Assembly (NCBI GenBank): GCA_937892925.1 | Contig: CALBHX010000099.1 | Coordinates: forward strand, 1 to 55,322 | Origin: an uncultured Lentisphaeraceae bacterium | GTDB lineage: Bacteria > Verrucomicrobiota > Kiritimatiellia > RFP12 > DVOR01 | Reading direction: 5' to 3' | DNA: 55,322 bases | Shown here: in pieces, positions 27,024 through 34,670 of the stretch | Layout: each line of letters opens with the position of its first letter | Position numbering within the stretch: the stretch's first letter is position 1 | Made by a program: the position numbers and the translations under genes | Notes under the pieces: generated by a model | The model's input: the letters and a program-made list of their open reading frames with translations, nothing else | What the model was told of the DNA's origin: nothing | The model's database searches: none

Positions 27024-27810
27024 GTTCTTCCCCCTTTGAAGTGAACGACGCCATCTTCACTTCTGAAACCAGTAACCGCGTAATATGCGACCGCCCGAGA
27101 CGGCGAATTCGAAACTCTCGGGGCACCCAACGCCCATTCTCCCGCCCAACCCGCTGAACAAACATCTGCCGTGTCGGCTCACCCGCCTCATCCAACTGTT
27201 CCGTCTGCAATAAATTACCCGTCCCATGATCGATCCATAGACGAACCGCGGAAAGCCCTGGCAGAGCGACTGGCGGCTCCGCCTCAAGCACAACGCAATC
27301 ACTCCGTCCACTAATCCGTGTCGGGATTTGCTTAGCCTCCAACTCTTCCTCCGGCACCCGGCGAACCTTTTTCCACCACAGGAAATCAAACATTAAATCC
27401 ATCCAAGTCAAATCACTCTCCCCAATAGGAGCATTCAGCCTTGAACCTTCAACCCGCTCTCCGTCAGAACCAAACAAAACTAACTTCGGTGCGCCGTCCT
27501 GCCGCGACAACTCAGCCCGCAAAATCGGCATTTTGTCTCCTTTTTCTCGATAAAGCCTACAGTCCGCTCTCGGCACCCCTCCCGCCCAATTCAACAGCAG
27601 GGTATAAGCCTGAAACCGCTCATTCTGCCCTCTTACCTCTGCCGTTCCTAGTAACCCCGAAACCTGAATCTTCTCCCGCGGGAACATGGAACGCGCCTGG
27701 ATCAATAATTGCTGCGGCGTCAACCCCGTCACCGCATCTTCCGCCCAACTCCAGGACGCCAACAGCATCATCACACCCAATAATACACCTGCAATAACAC
27801 CCGACTTCAT
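27016..27810 (-). CDS. LolA-like outer-membrane lipoprotein-sorting protein
   Basis: A 264-residue exported protein with a signal peptide (residues 1-24, VLLGVMMLLASWSWAEDA). The mature part is predicted to be mostly beta strand, with the DLTWMDLMFDFLWW segment and the sequence LWIDHGTGNLLQTEQLDEAG typical of the LolA/LolB-like family called outer membrane lipoprotein-sorting protein. These proteins have a half-barrel with a hydrophobic cavity for acyl chains. The divergent paralogue class is common in PVC and delta-type bacteria, and its cargo is often unknown. It starts 3 bp behind mcsB and overlaps the AI-2E gene by 8 bp. Confidence 0.83.
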   Translation of the reverse strand: MKSGVIAGVLLGVMMLLASWSWAEDAVTGLTPQQLLIQARSMFPREKIQVSGLLGTAEVRGQNERFQAYTLLLNWAGGVPRADCRLYREKGDKMPILRAELSRQDGAPKLVLFGSDGERVEGSRLNAPIGESDLTWMDLMFDFLWWKKVRRVPEEELEAKQIPTRISGRSDCVVLEAEPPVALPGLSAVRLWIDHGTGNLLQTEQLDEAGEPTRQMFVQRVGRENGRWVPREFRIRRLGRSHITRLLVSEVKMASFTSKGEEHD

Positions 27811-27813
27811 CGA

Positions 27814-28902
27814 TTACACCCTCCGCAACAACCACGACGAAATCGTCAAAGATGAATACTGTCTAAGCCATTGTGCACGCACCGCATCCACATTCCACGA
27901 GGGATGTTCCCGAACCGACAAGGGCAATTCCGGCGCTTCCTTCGATAACGGCAAATTCAAGAGCACCGCACTGGAGCAACAATCATACCACGTATTCAGA
28001 AGGCTGAGATTCGCCGCCCTTCCGATACGAACAACCCCCAACGAAACCCCTAACACCACATCGGAAAGCAGATCCCGCGCCTCATCTTCCCCAATCAACA
28101 AAGCCGCCCGCAAAACACTGCCCGCCCGCTGTAACACATCCATCAATAAAAAAGGTTCATCACACAGGAGCCGCTTCCGCATCTCCATTTCACGCCGTTT
28201 CACAACTTCAACAAACTCAACAACCCGCGCCCTCAATGTTTGCGCCCCCCCATCCAGCGAACTGCGGTTAAACAAGATTACCACATCCCCTGGTGGTGAT
28301 ACCGGCCGGTCAAGATCTGCCAAAACCCCAAATGCCTCTGCCGCATGTGATAATGCCGCCAAACAATCAAAGTGCGATAATGCCGGCACATGTACCCAGC
28401 TCCGAATCCGAAAGCCAGATCCAACCAACGGCAATTGCGCCGTCAAATACCCCAACTGCTCATGCCATACATAATCCAGCGGTTCTGCTAGCGAATCCAC
28501 CTCCGCTTGAAATGCTGCCAGCTGTTCCTCGGCAACCTGCCCGACAACCATCATGGAAAACACCAGATGATTGACCGACATGACCTCGCACCAGATATCC
28601 GGCATCTCCCCTCTCGGTTCATTCAGCCGTAAAACATGATACCCTGCGCCCCGCTCACCTTCTGCGGAAAGCCCAAACAACGCCTCCAACCGCGAAGGAG
28701 GAAACATCTCCGATTTCGTCTCATCCACAAACGGCCGCAACCCCATCAGTCGCTGCGCCAGACGATCCCCAATTTCTGCAGCCTGCCGTTCCGACAATCT
28801 CCCGGGAAATGCTACTCCCCGGATATTGCGCACCAGAGCCACCTGCGTCCGTAACACAAATCTAGGACAGAAAGCCTGGCGTCTCGTTTTTTTCTCAGCC
28901 AC
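27814..28902 (-). CDS. mcsB: McsB-like protein, predicted inactive arginine kinase
   Basis: A 362-residue homologue of the protein-arginine kinase McsB, recognised by the order of segments shared with B. subtilis McsB: ALVRNIRGVAFPGR for LARN..FPTR, a coiled segment, HEQLGYLTA for NEQRGYLTS, a hydrophobic HVPAL, and SDVVLGVSLGVV for SDVRLGIDLGII. Catalytic parts are altered: SSRxRLAR reads RTQVALVR, NEEDH reads SVNH, CPTNVGTGLR reads QLPLVGSGFR (the conserved Cys is lost), and SDVRLG has lost its Arg. Nucleotide and arginine phosphorylation chemistry is therefore unlikely, so a pseudokinase with a binding role is inferred. Start chosen at a GTG overlapping the mcsA end, with GGGGAGGAG just upstream. 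Confidence 0.8.
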   Translation of the reverse strand: MAEKKTRRQAFCPRFVLRTQVALVRNIRGVAFPGRLSERQAAEIGDRLAQRLMGLRPFVDETKSEMFPPSRLEALFGLSAEGERGAGYHVLRLNEPRGEMPDIWCEVMSVNHLVFSMMVVGQVAEEQLAAFQAEVDSLAEPLDYVWHEQLGYLTAQLPLVGSGFRIRSWVHVPALSHFDCLAALSHAAEAFGVLADLDRPVSPPGDVVILFNRSSLDGGAQTLRARVVEFVEVVKRREMEMRKRLLCDEPFLLMDVLQRAGSVLRAALLIGEDEARDLLSDVVLGVSLGVVRIGRAANLSLLNTWYDCCSSAVLLNLPLSKEAPELPLSVREHPSWNVDAVRAQWLRQYSSLTISSWLLRRV

Positions 28903-29512
28903 GATTCTCCTCCCCTGTACCGTCAGGCGGTGAATCAAGTCGCGCCAATGCCTCCTTCAACGCCTTCGCCTCAACATACGCCTCCCGTGCCAATGCATCT
29001 TTAAGCTGCTTCTTCAAGTGCTTAATCTGCAATACACGCCGCTGCCCCGGCAATTCCGGCCCGCGGTATTGCGTACACCCCTGCGTCTCGTCCAACAACG
29101 CCAACACCGGTTCACGAAATGCTTCGTAGCACTTGGGGCAGCCCACCGTCCCCTGCGCCCGCAGAATCTCCAATGTCGCCCCACAAGAAGGGCAGCACAT
29201 CGCTCCGTCAGGCTCTTCCAATCGCTCCGAAAGCCGCCCAAACATTTCCCCAAGCTTACCAAACAATTCCCGCGGCGGCACCCCCAATGCATCCAAATCA
29301 ATCGACAGTTTATGCGGCTCAACCGATGCCTCGGGAGCCGCAGAACCCTCACCCGAATCCACCGCCGCTACCTGAATTCCACGCTCTACCCCAAACGCCC
29401 GTTCACGTTCAGCACAGGCGTGGCAAACATACAACTCCTCGCGCGGCGCGTTCCCCTGTTTCCGGAATATTACCGTCTCCGCATTCCGCTGATGACACAA
29501 CTCACATTTCAT
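28895..29512 (-). CDS. mcsA: McsA-like zinc-finger protein with UVR domain
   Basis: A 205-residue homologue of McsA, the activator of McsB. Four CxxC pairs are visible, at 3/6, 30/33, 107/110 and 125/128, forming two split zinc-binding modules. The C-terminus carries a UVR (UvrB/UvrC) motif (about 161-192, LKKQLKDALAREAYVEAKAL). This is the complete McsA layout and all metal ligands are kept. Its ATG overlaps the coaC stop (ATGA) and its stop overlaps the mcsB start, so the mcsA-mcsB pair is conserved although the McsB partner looks catalytically dead. No ctsR or clpC gene is adjacent, unlike the Bacillus operon. Confidence 0.9.
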   Translation of the reverse strand: MKCELCHQRNAETVIFRKQGNAPREELYVCHACAERERAFGVERGIQVAAVDSGEGSAAPEASVEPHKLSIDLDALGVPPRELFGKLGEMFGRLSERLEEPDGAMCCPSCGATLEILRAQGTVGCPKCYEAFREPVLALLDETQGCTQYRGPELPGQRRVLQIKHLKKQLKDALAREAYVEAKALKEALARLDSPPDGTGEENRG

Positions 29513-30042
29513 GCAAATGCCTCCAATGCTGTCAACAACGCCTCAGGTTCCGGCAACCGTCCAGCCCCCATAACCCCACAAGCCAAATCTCCAGAATCCG
29601 GTTCAAGAACCTGAACCCCACGCCCCCTCAAAATCTCCAAATTCGCCTGTGTAGCCAAGTTAGCAAACATCTTAGTATTCATCGACGGTGCGACCAATAA
29701 CGGTTTCTCTGAATCCAATGCCAAAGCCGTTTCGGAAAGCAAATTATCGGCAATACCATGTGCCAGCTTCGCCAATGTATTTGCAGAACAGGGAGCCACC
29801 AGAAACACATCACACCAGTCCGCCAAGGCAATATGCCGAGGGTGCCAATCCGCGCAAGGTGCAAACGCATCTAATTCAACCGTCTGCTGCGACAGCGTCC
29901 GCCACGATATCTCCCCCACGAAGTCCAGCGCATGAACCGTTGGCACCACACGAACTGACCATCCTCGCGCCACAATTAACCGTACAAGCGCACACGCCTT
30001 ATAGCACGCAATCGAACCTGTTACTCCCAACAACACATGCAT
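29509..30042 (-). CDS. coaC: Phosphopantothenoylcysteine decarboxylase (stand-alone CoaC flavoprotein)
   Basis: A 177-residue HFCD-type flavoprotein that decarboxylates 4'-phosphopantothenoylcysteine to 4'-phosphopantetheine in coenzyme A synthesis. Visible are the FMN loop LLGVTGSIACYKA, the catalytic histidine in WHPRHIALADW, the APCSANTLAKLA stretch, the PSMNTKMF motif and the substrate-clamp cysteine in DLACGVMGAGR. The protein ends where CoaBC fusions continue into the synthetase, so CoaB must be a separate gene or enzyme. I start at the ATG at 30042, which has GAGGAGG nine bases upstream; the longest ORF begins 18 bp earlier without such a site. gmk ends 14 bp upstream. Confidence 0.9.
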   Translation of the reverse strand: MHVLLGVTGSIACYKACALVRLIVARGWSVRVVPTVHALDFVGEISWRTLSQQTVELDAFAPCADWHPRHIALADWCDVFLVAPCSANTLAKLAHGIADNLLSETALALDSEKPLLVAPSMNTKMFANLATQANLEILRGRGVQVLEPDSGDLACGVMGAGRLPEPEALLTALEAFA

Positions 30043-30056
30043 GATCGGCCGCCTCC

Positions 30057-30650
30057 TCAAAGAACTCCACTTTTTACCAATAGAATATCCCGCAAGCGCC
30101 GATACGCTAAATCCAACTCATCATTTACCACACGATAAGCAAACTCTCCCGCCCGATCCAGCTCTGCCTGCGCATTACGCAACCGGAGATCAATCACCTC
30201 CGGCGTATCCTCTCCGCGCCCGATCAACCTACGGCGCAATTCCTCCAGACTGGGCGGCTCGATGAAAATATCCACGAACCCCTCCCGCAACGGATCTCCC
30301 GGTGGCAACGCAGCTACATGCTTACGTACCGCCGCCGCGCCCACCACGTCGATATCCATCAACACACTTTGCCCCTCTGCAAACGCCTCCCGAACAGGGC
30401 CGGCAGGCGTACCATACGCATTCCCATGAACCACAGCATGTTCCAGAAGTAACCCCTCCGCAACCTGTCGATCAAAAGCCTCCTGCGAGAGAAAGTAATA
30501 ATCCACGCCATCCTCTTCCTCTCCGCGCGGCGCCCGCGTCGTACAAGAAACTGAATACGTGATCTCCGGGAACTCCTGGAGCAACAAATCACACAACGTG
30601 CTCTTACCCGCCCCACTCGGCGCACTCATCACGATCAACAACGGCTTCAT
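30057..30650 (-). CDS. gmk: Guanylate kinase
   Basis: Phosphorylates GMP to GDP with ATP in the cytoplasm. The 197-residue protein has the P-loop MSAPSGAGKST, the GMP-binding SVSCTTRAPRGEEEDGVDYYF, the HGNAYGTP segment and the IDVVGAAAVRKH region with the lid arginines in LRRRLIGRGED. Start is the ATG at 30650 preceded by GGAGG; the longest ORF adds 23 improbable residues and reaches into the promoter. It is the first gene of the 12-gene operon running to mutL at 17437. Confidence 0.96.
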   Translation of the reverse strand: MKPLLIVMSAPSGAGKSTLCDLLLQEFPEITYSVSCTTRAPRGEEEDGVDYYFLSQEAFDRQVAEGLLLEHAVVHGNAYGTPAGPVREAFAEGQSVLMDIDVVGAAAVRKHVAALPPGDPLREGFVDIFIEPPSLEELRRRLIGRGEDTPEVIDLRLRNAQAELDRAGEFAYRVVNDELDLAYRRLRDILLVKSGVL

Positions 30651-30686
30651 CAATCGCCTCCGCTTACCTTCCTTCTTCATCTTACT

Positions 30687-30695
30687 ATTATAGCA
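30687..30695 (-). promoter_or_regulatory. Promoter of the gmk-to-mutL operon
   Basis: Minus strand: TGC-TATAAT, an extended consensus -10. The -35 region 17 bp upstream (AAAACA, 30715-30710) is poor. Transcription would start about 30 bases before gmk. I see no other strong promoter within the operon. Confidence 0.65.
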
Positions 30696-30783
30696 AATAC
30701 ACTCCTGCATGTTTTCCACAAATCATGCCTGATCACCACACTCAGATACCATGGTGCCATATTACCACCTCTCACATGCGTAA

Positions 30784-30824
30784 AAGGAAGACGGCACCTG
30801 GCAAAGCCAAGCGCCGCCTCCCTT
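30784..30824 (-). terminator. Terminator of the cytochrome-Rid operon
   Basis: Twelve-bp outer stem (30784-30795 with 30813-30824), closed on the minus-strand RNA by two G-U pairs, with a further GGC/GCC stem inside and TTTT after it. On the plus strand the two wobble positions become mismatches, so it acts on the minus strand. It lies 17 bp behind the Rid-like gene stop. Confidence 0.75.
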
Positions 30825-30841
30825 GCCTACCCCACACAGCA

Positions 30842-31849
30842 CTAACCCCTATCAACCTGTGTCGGGTGCAGCCGCTGCACTGCATCAAGCTCCAACTCAA
30901 AAAGCAAATCATCTCGACAGACATCTGCGATCACTTCCTGGGCAAACGTCGCCGGCAAATGATGTGCCCAAAGCCACTCCTGCCAAGCAACCCGATATTC
31001 CGGGCGCTTAATGTAGGCAATCGCCCGCGAAGTGTCCCGCAACGTCATATTACGCGTACCCAGAATAGCCGAAACCACCTCCATCGTCAACGCCACCTGG
31101 CGTTTCGGATCATTCAGATACGCCGTGGCGCCACCCGGCTCAATACTGGCCGTTCCGGAAACAAACACGGTGCGTGCATGCGGCGTAACCATCTCTGCCG
31201 CACGGCTGAAACTGCTCCGATAATCCAACGCCGAGCATTGCAACGGAGAATCCAACATAGCCTTAAACGTCTGTGGTGTCTTCGGACGCATGGCAATGGC
31301 TCCGGTCATGATCGCCGACCCGGTCAAATTCGCGCTCCCAATACCTGTGCTTGCAGGAACAAACCCTCCGAAAATGCGACGGCTTTCAAAAAAAGCATCC
31401 CGCGCACGATTAAGCTCATCATACCACTCCAGAATACGATCCATGTAAAGCCACGTGCGAACCACATCCTTAAAAGAAAATCCCTCTCCGACAAGCGCAG
31501 CTTCCAGATTTTCAAAAGCCGACGTTGTCTGCGCAGAACGCGATACCGTCAGATCGCTTGGACCGACCCCCATCAGCAACACATAATCCGCAAATGCATC
31601 TGTATAACGAACACCCACATTTCGGCCGCCCTGCTGCACGGTTTTAACTTCGCCATCAGGCACGAAAACCCGTTGAAGCACCGGGGGCAGGCCTCCGGTC
31701 TCCGCGTTGCACAGCCAAATTCCAGGGATGCCATCAGCAGCAGGCACCGCCACTGCTTCCCGTGCACCCCACCCGACACGCGCCACTTCCACACCGTGCA
31801 CGGGCTTCTCGAGAGCCGACCACAAATCGCCATTTGCTAGCATCAACAT
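30842..31849 (-). CDS. Rid / chorismatase-like protein
   Basis: A 335-residue cytoplasmic protein. The C-terminal two thirds (about 90-320) resemble the YjgF/Rid-fold part of the FkbO/Hyg5 chorismatase-like family: ALVGEGFSFKDVVRTWLYMD, ILEWYDELNRARDAFF and GFVPASTGIGSANLTG are the parts I recognise, and a second Rid-like segment follows (RTVFVSGTASIEPGG). True chorismatases hydrolyse chorismate, but many relatives in PVC bacteria are uncharacterised, so the reaction is open. The ATG has GGGGGA four bases upstream and lies 14 bp behind a cytochrome gene. The two form an operon ending in the terminator at 30784-30824. No chorismate-pathway gene is near. Confidence 0.7.
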   Translation of the reverse strand: MLMLANGDLWSALEKPVHGVEVARVGWGAREAVAVPAADGIPGIWLCNAETGGLPPVLQRVFVPDGEVKTVQQGGRNVGVRYTDAFADYVLLMGVGPSDLTVSRSAQTTSAFENLEAALVGEGFSFKDVVRTWLYMDRILEWYDELNRARDAFFESRRIFGGFVPASTGIGSANLTGSAIMTGAIAMRPKTPQTFKAMLDSPLQCSALDYRSSFSRAAEMVTPHARTVFVSGTASIEPGGATAYLNDPKRQVALTMEVVSAILGTRNMTLRDTSRAIAYIKRPEYRVAWQEWLWAHHLPATFAQEVIADVCRDDLLFELELDAVQRLHPTQVDRG

Positions 31850-31863
31850 AATATCCCCCGTTG

Positions 31864-33744
31864 TTAAAGGGAAAGAATATAGAGCTCAAGATCGGTCAGC
31901 TCCTGATCTGTCAGGTCAGACGTTATACCGTGCTGATCTTCCGGATTAAACGTTGTCAACACTTCACGCATTGTCCGTGCCCGCCCATCGTAAAGGTAGG
32001 GAGCCGTCCGCCACACTTCATGTAGCGTTGGCACATCGAACTTCCGTCCCATTTCATCACGAATACCCAGTCCCAAATCGTAAAGCGGCGCTTGGGAGCC
32101 ATCCTTCGGGTTCTCAGAAGCCGTGAAATAATGCTCCGGTTTGTGGCAACGGGCGCAGTCTGCCTTTTCAAAGACGGCCTTGCCGCGTGCAATGGCCGCG
32201 GCATATTTTTCCCGGGCATAAGGAGAGACCTGCGCCTTCATAGCCAACACATACGCATCAATGCACCTGGCGTCCTCTTCCGAAACCGTACAGAACTGGA
32301 TATGACGGAACCCGGCACGATTACAATGCATCATGTCTTTGCGGATGCCGGTAATCATGGTCGGCGGCGTTACTCCGGAAAGATACAAACTCTTCGACTG
32401 TTTGGGGTTCCCAATGCCATCATTCATCAAGTCCCAATTCAGGCCGTCCACGATACCATCCGGGTGACACGTAGCGCAGCTTTGCCACTGCTGAAAACAC
32501 TTGGCGCCATCGTTAAACAGCATCTCACCACGCAGCGCCGGTTTATCAGAAAGATCCAGAAGTGCCTGGCCATTCAACGGGAAAAGAATCGGACGGACAA
32601 TCCGTTCCGTAAAGGGGATCTTGGCAATCGCATCAGCAAAGGTACACACCGCATAAGCCGCCGTATCCGTGGCGACAATTCCACGCGGGCCATCCGCCTT
32701 CAATGGGAACCGGCGGCGGATTCCAGAAAGGAACGACAAATCGTTATGAACCTCCTCCGCCGAAATGGAGACTTCCGTTACTTTTTGCCCCGAAGCGGCG
32801 CGCGCCAGTCGCTCATGCAGAGCCGCGCGATCAATCACACTGACCTCACGAGAACCGGCATGCGCCACCACAATCCGCTTACCGTCAGGCGTCACGGAAA
32901 CGCCCCACGGGTTGGCCGCACCCAAATCCACATCGTCCAAGAGAACGGTATTAACGTACTTCCCGGTTCGTCCGTCAAAGATGGAAAGTGCAGCTGTATT
33001 CATCCATCCGCGCTCTAACTGCGTTGTAGGCAGCTGATAACGCGCCTGCGTGTGCGTCAGATAGATGAAAGCGCCATCCGGGGAAGCGGCAACTCCGCGC
33101 ACACCCGTAGAGCCATCAGGTAAATGAACCTGATCTACCACCTCGAATGTAGTCGTATCAATCACCGTAACACGAGCAGCCACCACCTTTACGGGCTCGG
33201 TCGCATCATCTGGCAACAGGTTGATAACAAACAACAGCTTGCCATCTTTACCTAACGCGCACCCGTGCGCCTCTCGAACAGCCTTGGTCTCTGCCAACAA
33301 TTTTAGCGTAGCGGCGTCATATTTCTGAACGGTCGCGTCAAACCGATTGCAAACATATATCACCTTGCCGTCAGGCGAAACCACTGGCGACATGGGGCGA
33401 TTTCCTGTAACGACAAAGGAGCCGTCTTCCCGACACAACCGCCCTTCGTTACCATCCTCCACGGTATAATAAATCGCACCATCAGGCGCCGTACACACCC
33501 CGGTTACGGCTAACGGCACCGTTTTAGTAAACAACCCGAAAAATCCGCCCTCTCGCTTGACAGCCGGAATTTCCCGAAGAACCTTCCCTTCAAAGTCCCG
33601 CACGGTTACGCGGCAGCCACCACGCTCGCCAACCACCAGAGCCTCCCCAGCCGGCGACATACACACTGTTTCCGGTAATAAGGCCTCTGTGGAAAAAGAC
33701 CGTATCGCCGCGAACAAACAAGCCAATAGAACCAACCGTTTCAT
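31864..33744 (-). CDS. Periplasmic beta-propeller di-haem c-type cytochrome
   Basis: A 626-residue exported protein. A signal peptide (1-19, LVLLACLFAAIRSFS) is followed by a YVTN-type beta-propeller (about 20-390) with repeats such as PVVSPDGKVIYVCN, GVAASPDGAFIYLT and GVSVTPDGKRIVVAH. The C-terminal part has two haem sites, CATCH (423-427) and CARCH (530-534), and ends in FDVPTLHEVWRTAPYLYDGRA, typical of MauG/cytochrome c peroxidase-like di-haem proteins. Other cysteines (474, 485, 494) may form disulfides. Related fusions serve in periplasmic oxidation of small molecules or peptides, but the substrate is unknown. RBS GAGGAGG lies upstream. It is the first gene of a pair with the Rid-like gene. 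Confidence 0.88.
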   Translation of the reverse strand: MKRLVLLACLFAAIRSFSTEALLPETVCMSPAGEALVVGERGGCRVTVRDFEGKVLREIPAVKREGGFFGLFTKTVPLAVTGVCTAPDGAIYYTVEDGNEGRLCREDGSFVVTGNRPMSPVVSPDGKVIYVCNRFDATVQKYDAATLKLLAETKAVREAHGCALGKDGKLLFVINLLPDDATEPVKVVAARVTVIDTTTFEVVDQVHLPDGSTGVRGVAASPDGAFIYLTHTQARYQLPTTQLERGWMNTAALSIFDGRTGKYVNTVLLDDVDLGAANPWGVSVTPDGKRIVVAHAGSREVSVIDRAALHERLARAASGQKVTEVSISAEEVHNDLSFLSGIRRRFPLKADGPRGIVATDTAAYAVCTFADAIAKIPFTERIVRPILFPLNGQALLDLSDKPALRGEMLFNDGAKCFQQWQSCATCHPDGIVDGLNWDLMNDGIGNPKQSKSLYLSGVTPPTMITGIRKDMMHCNRAGFRHIQFCTVSEEDARCIDAYVLAMKAQVSPYAREKYAAAIARGKAVFEKADCARCHKPEHYFTASENPKDGSQAPLYDLGLGIRDEMGRKFDVPTLHEVWRTAPYLYDGRARTMREVLTTFNPEDQHGITSDLTDQELTDLELYILSL

Positions 33745-34119
33745 AGAAAAGCCTCCTCGCCATTGCGAACAAGCAGGAGTTTATCATGTTCTGCCCGCCA
33801 GTGCCACCATCAAGCCTCCACCACCAGCTCTGCCTTCTTCTGTACGCAGGGTTCTGGATTTCCCTTTGGAAGCCAGAAAAGCAGACTTCATGCCCTCTTT
33901 TTTCACCCAGCACCCAAGACAAAAAACCATCTGGGGCGACGTTATCGCCAATCCGCGCCGACTTTACATTAAACTCGGCGCGGAGATGCCCAATCGTGAA
34001 GAGGACTTCTCTTTTCACTTCCATTTGATTTTCTGTCGATTTCATGCCGTTTCACCCACAAGAAAATATCAAACTTGCGCTCATTCGCTTGCTGTTCACC
34101 CCGCCAATACATTTCGTTA
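33745..34119. other. Divergent intergenic region
   Basis: Lies between the minus-strand cytochrome operon and the plus-strand nfeD gene. A 151-codon minus-strand open frame (33590-34045) overlaps the cytochrome start, has no Shine-Dalgarno site and matches nothing I know; I do not call it. A weak extended -10 (TGATAAACT) precedes the cytochrome gene. Otherwise I see no structure. Confidence 0.55.
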
Positions 34120-34149
34120 CTGACGACTTCATAGAGACTATGCTACAAT
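34120..34149 (+). promoter_or_regulatory. Promoter of the nfeD-stomatin-rnc operon
   Basis: CTGACG (34120-34125), 18-bp spacer, TACAAT (34144-34149) preceded by TGC as an extended -10. About 32 bases separate the likely start of transcription from the nfeD ATG. Confidence 0.6.
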
Positions 34150-34187
34150 CGTGCAACCATTAGGTGGAATGGAAAGGAGACTCGGTC

Positions 34188-34619
34188 ATGTTGCTTCCGG
34201 CCATTTGGCTGATTACGGGGTTATTGCTCATGCTGACAGAGCTAATCATCCCCGGGTTCATTATCTTCTTTTTTGGCATAGGGGCTCTGATTACTGCAGG
34301 ATTGACGGTTTTCATGCCCGGGTGCTCCGTTGTAACGCAAGGTCTCTGTTTTGCCATAACATCAATTTTGACACTGGTCGTTATCCGTCGGACGTTCCCG
34401 GAATGGCTCAAAGGGAAAACGCTCAGACAACGAGCAGATGCCGATGACGATGGAATCGTAAACACCATGGTGGAAGTCATTGAGGCAATTGAGCCACCGA
34501 AGCCCGGGCGCGTCGCCGTCCACGGTGCATCGTGGATGGCCGTGGCTGAACATTCCATCCCTGTGGGGACAATGGTGCGCGTTATCCGGCGCGATAACAT
34601 TACCCTGTTTGTCCGTTAG
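34188..34619 (+). CDS. NfeD family membrane protein
   Basis: A 143-residue short-form NfeD protein. Three N-terminal membrane segments (about 4-70, including LLLMLTELIIPGFIIFFFGIGALITAG) are followed by a C-terminal OB-fold (about 85-143) with GRVAVHGASWMAVAEHSIPVGTMVRVIRRDNITLFV split over several strands. The start at 34188 has AAGGAG eight bases upstream; an earlier ATG in frame has none. NfeD proteins occur as partners of stomatin/SPFH proteins, and that gene follows 51 bp downstream. The pair is thought to organise membrane microdomains or membrane protein quality control. Confidence 0.9.
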   Translation: MLLPAIWLITGLLLMLTELIIPGFIIFFFGIGALITAGLTVFMPGCSVVTQGLCFAITSILTLVVIRRTFPEWLKGKTLRQRADADDDGIVNTMVEVIEAIEPPKPGRVAVHGASWMAVAEHSIPVGTMVRVIRRDNITLFVR

Positions 34620-34670
34620 TTAATTGCAGTCCCCATTCACCCTTACATCACATAACGAAAGGAGTAACCT

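Noticed and set aside
27686..28474. 262-codon plus-strand ORF
   Set aside because: Antisense to the LolA-like and mcsB genes; Thr/Asn/Ser-rich composition without any family signal.
30725..31840. 371-codon plus-strand ORF
   Set aside because: Antisense to the Rid-like gene and through its terminator; rich in Arg/His/Cys as typical of shadow frames.
33590..34045. 151-codon minus-strand ORF upstream of the cytochrome gene
   Set aside because: Overlaps the first 155 bp of the firm cytochrome gene in another frame, lacks a Shine-Dalgarno site and shows no motif.
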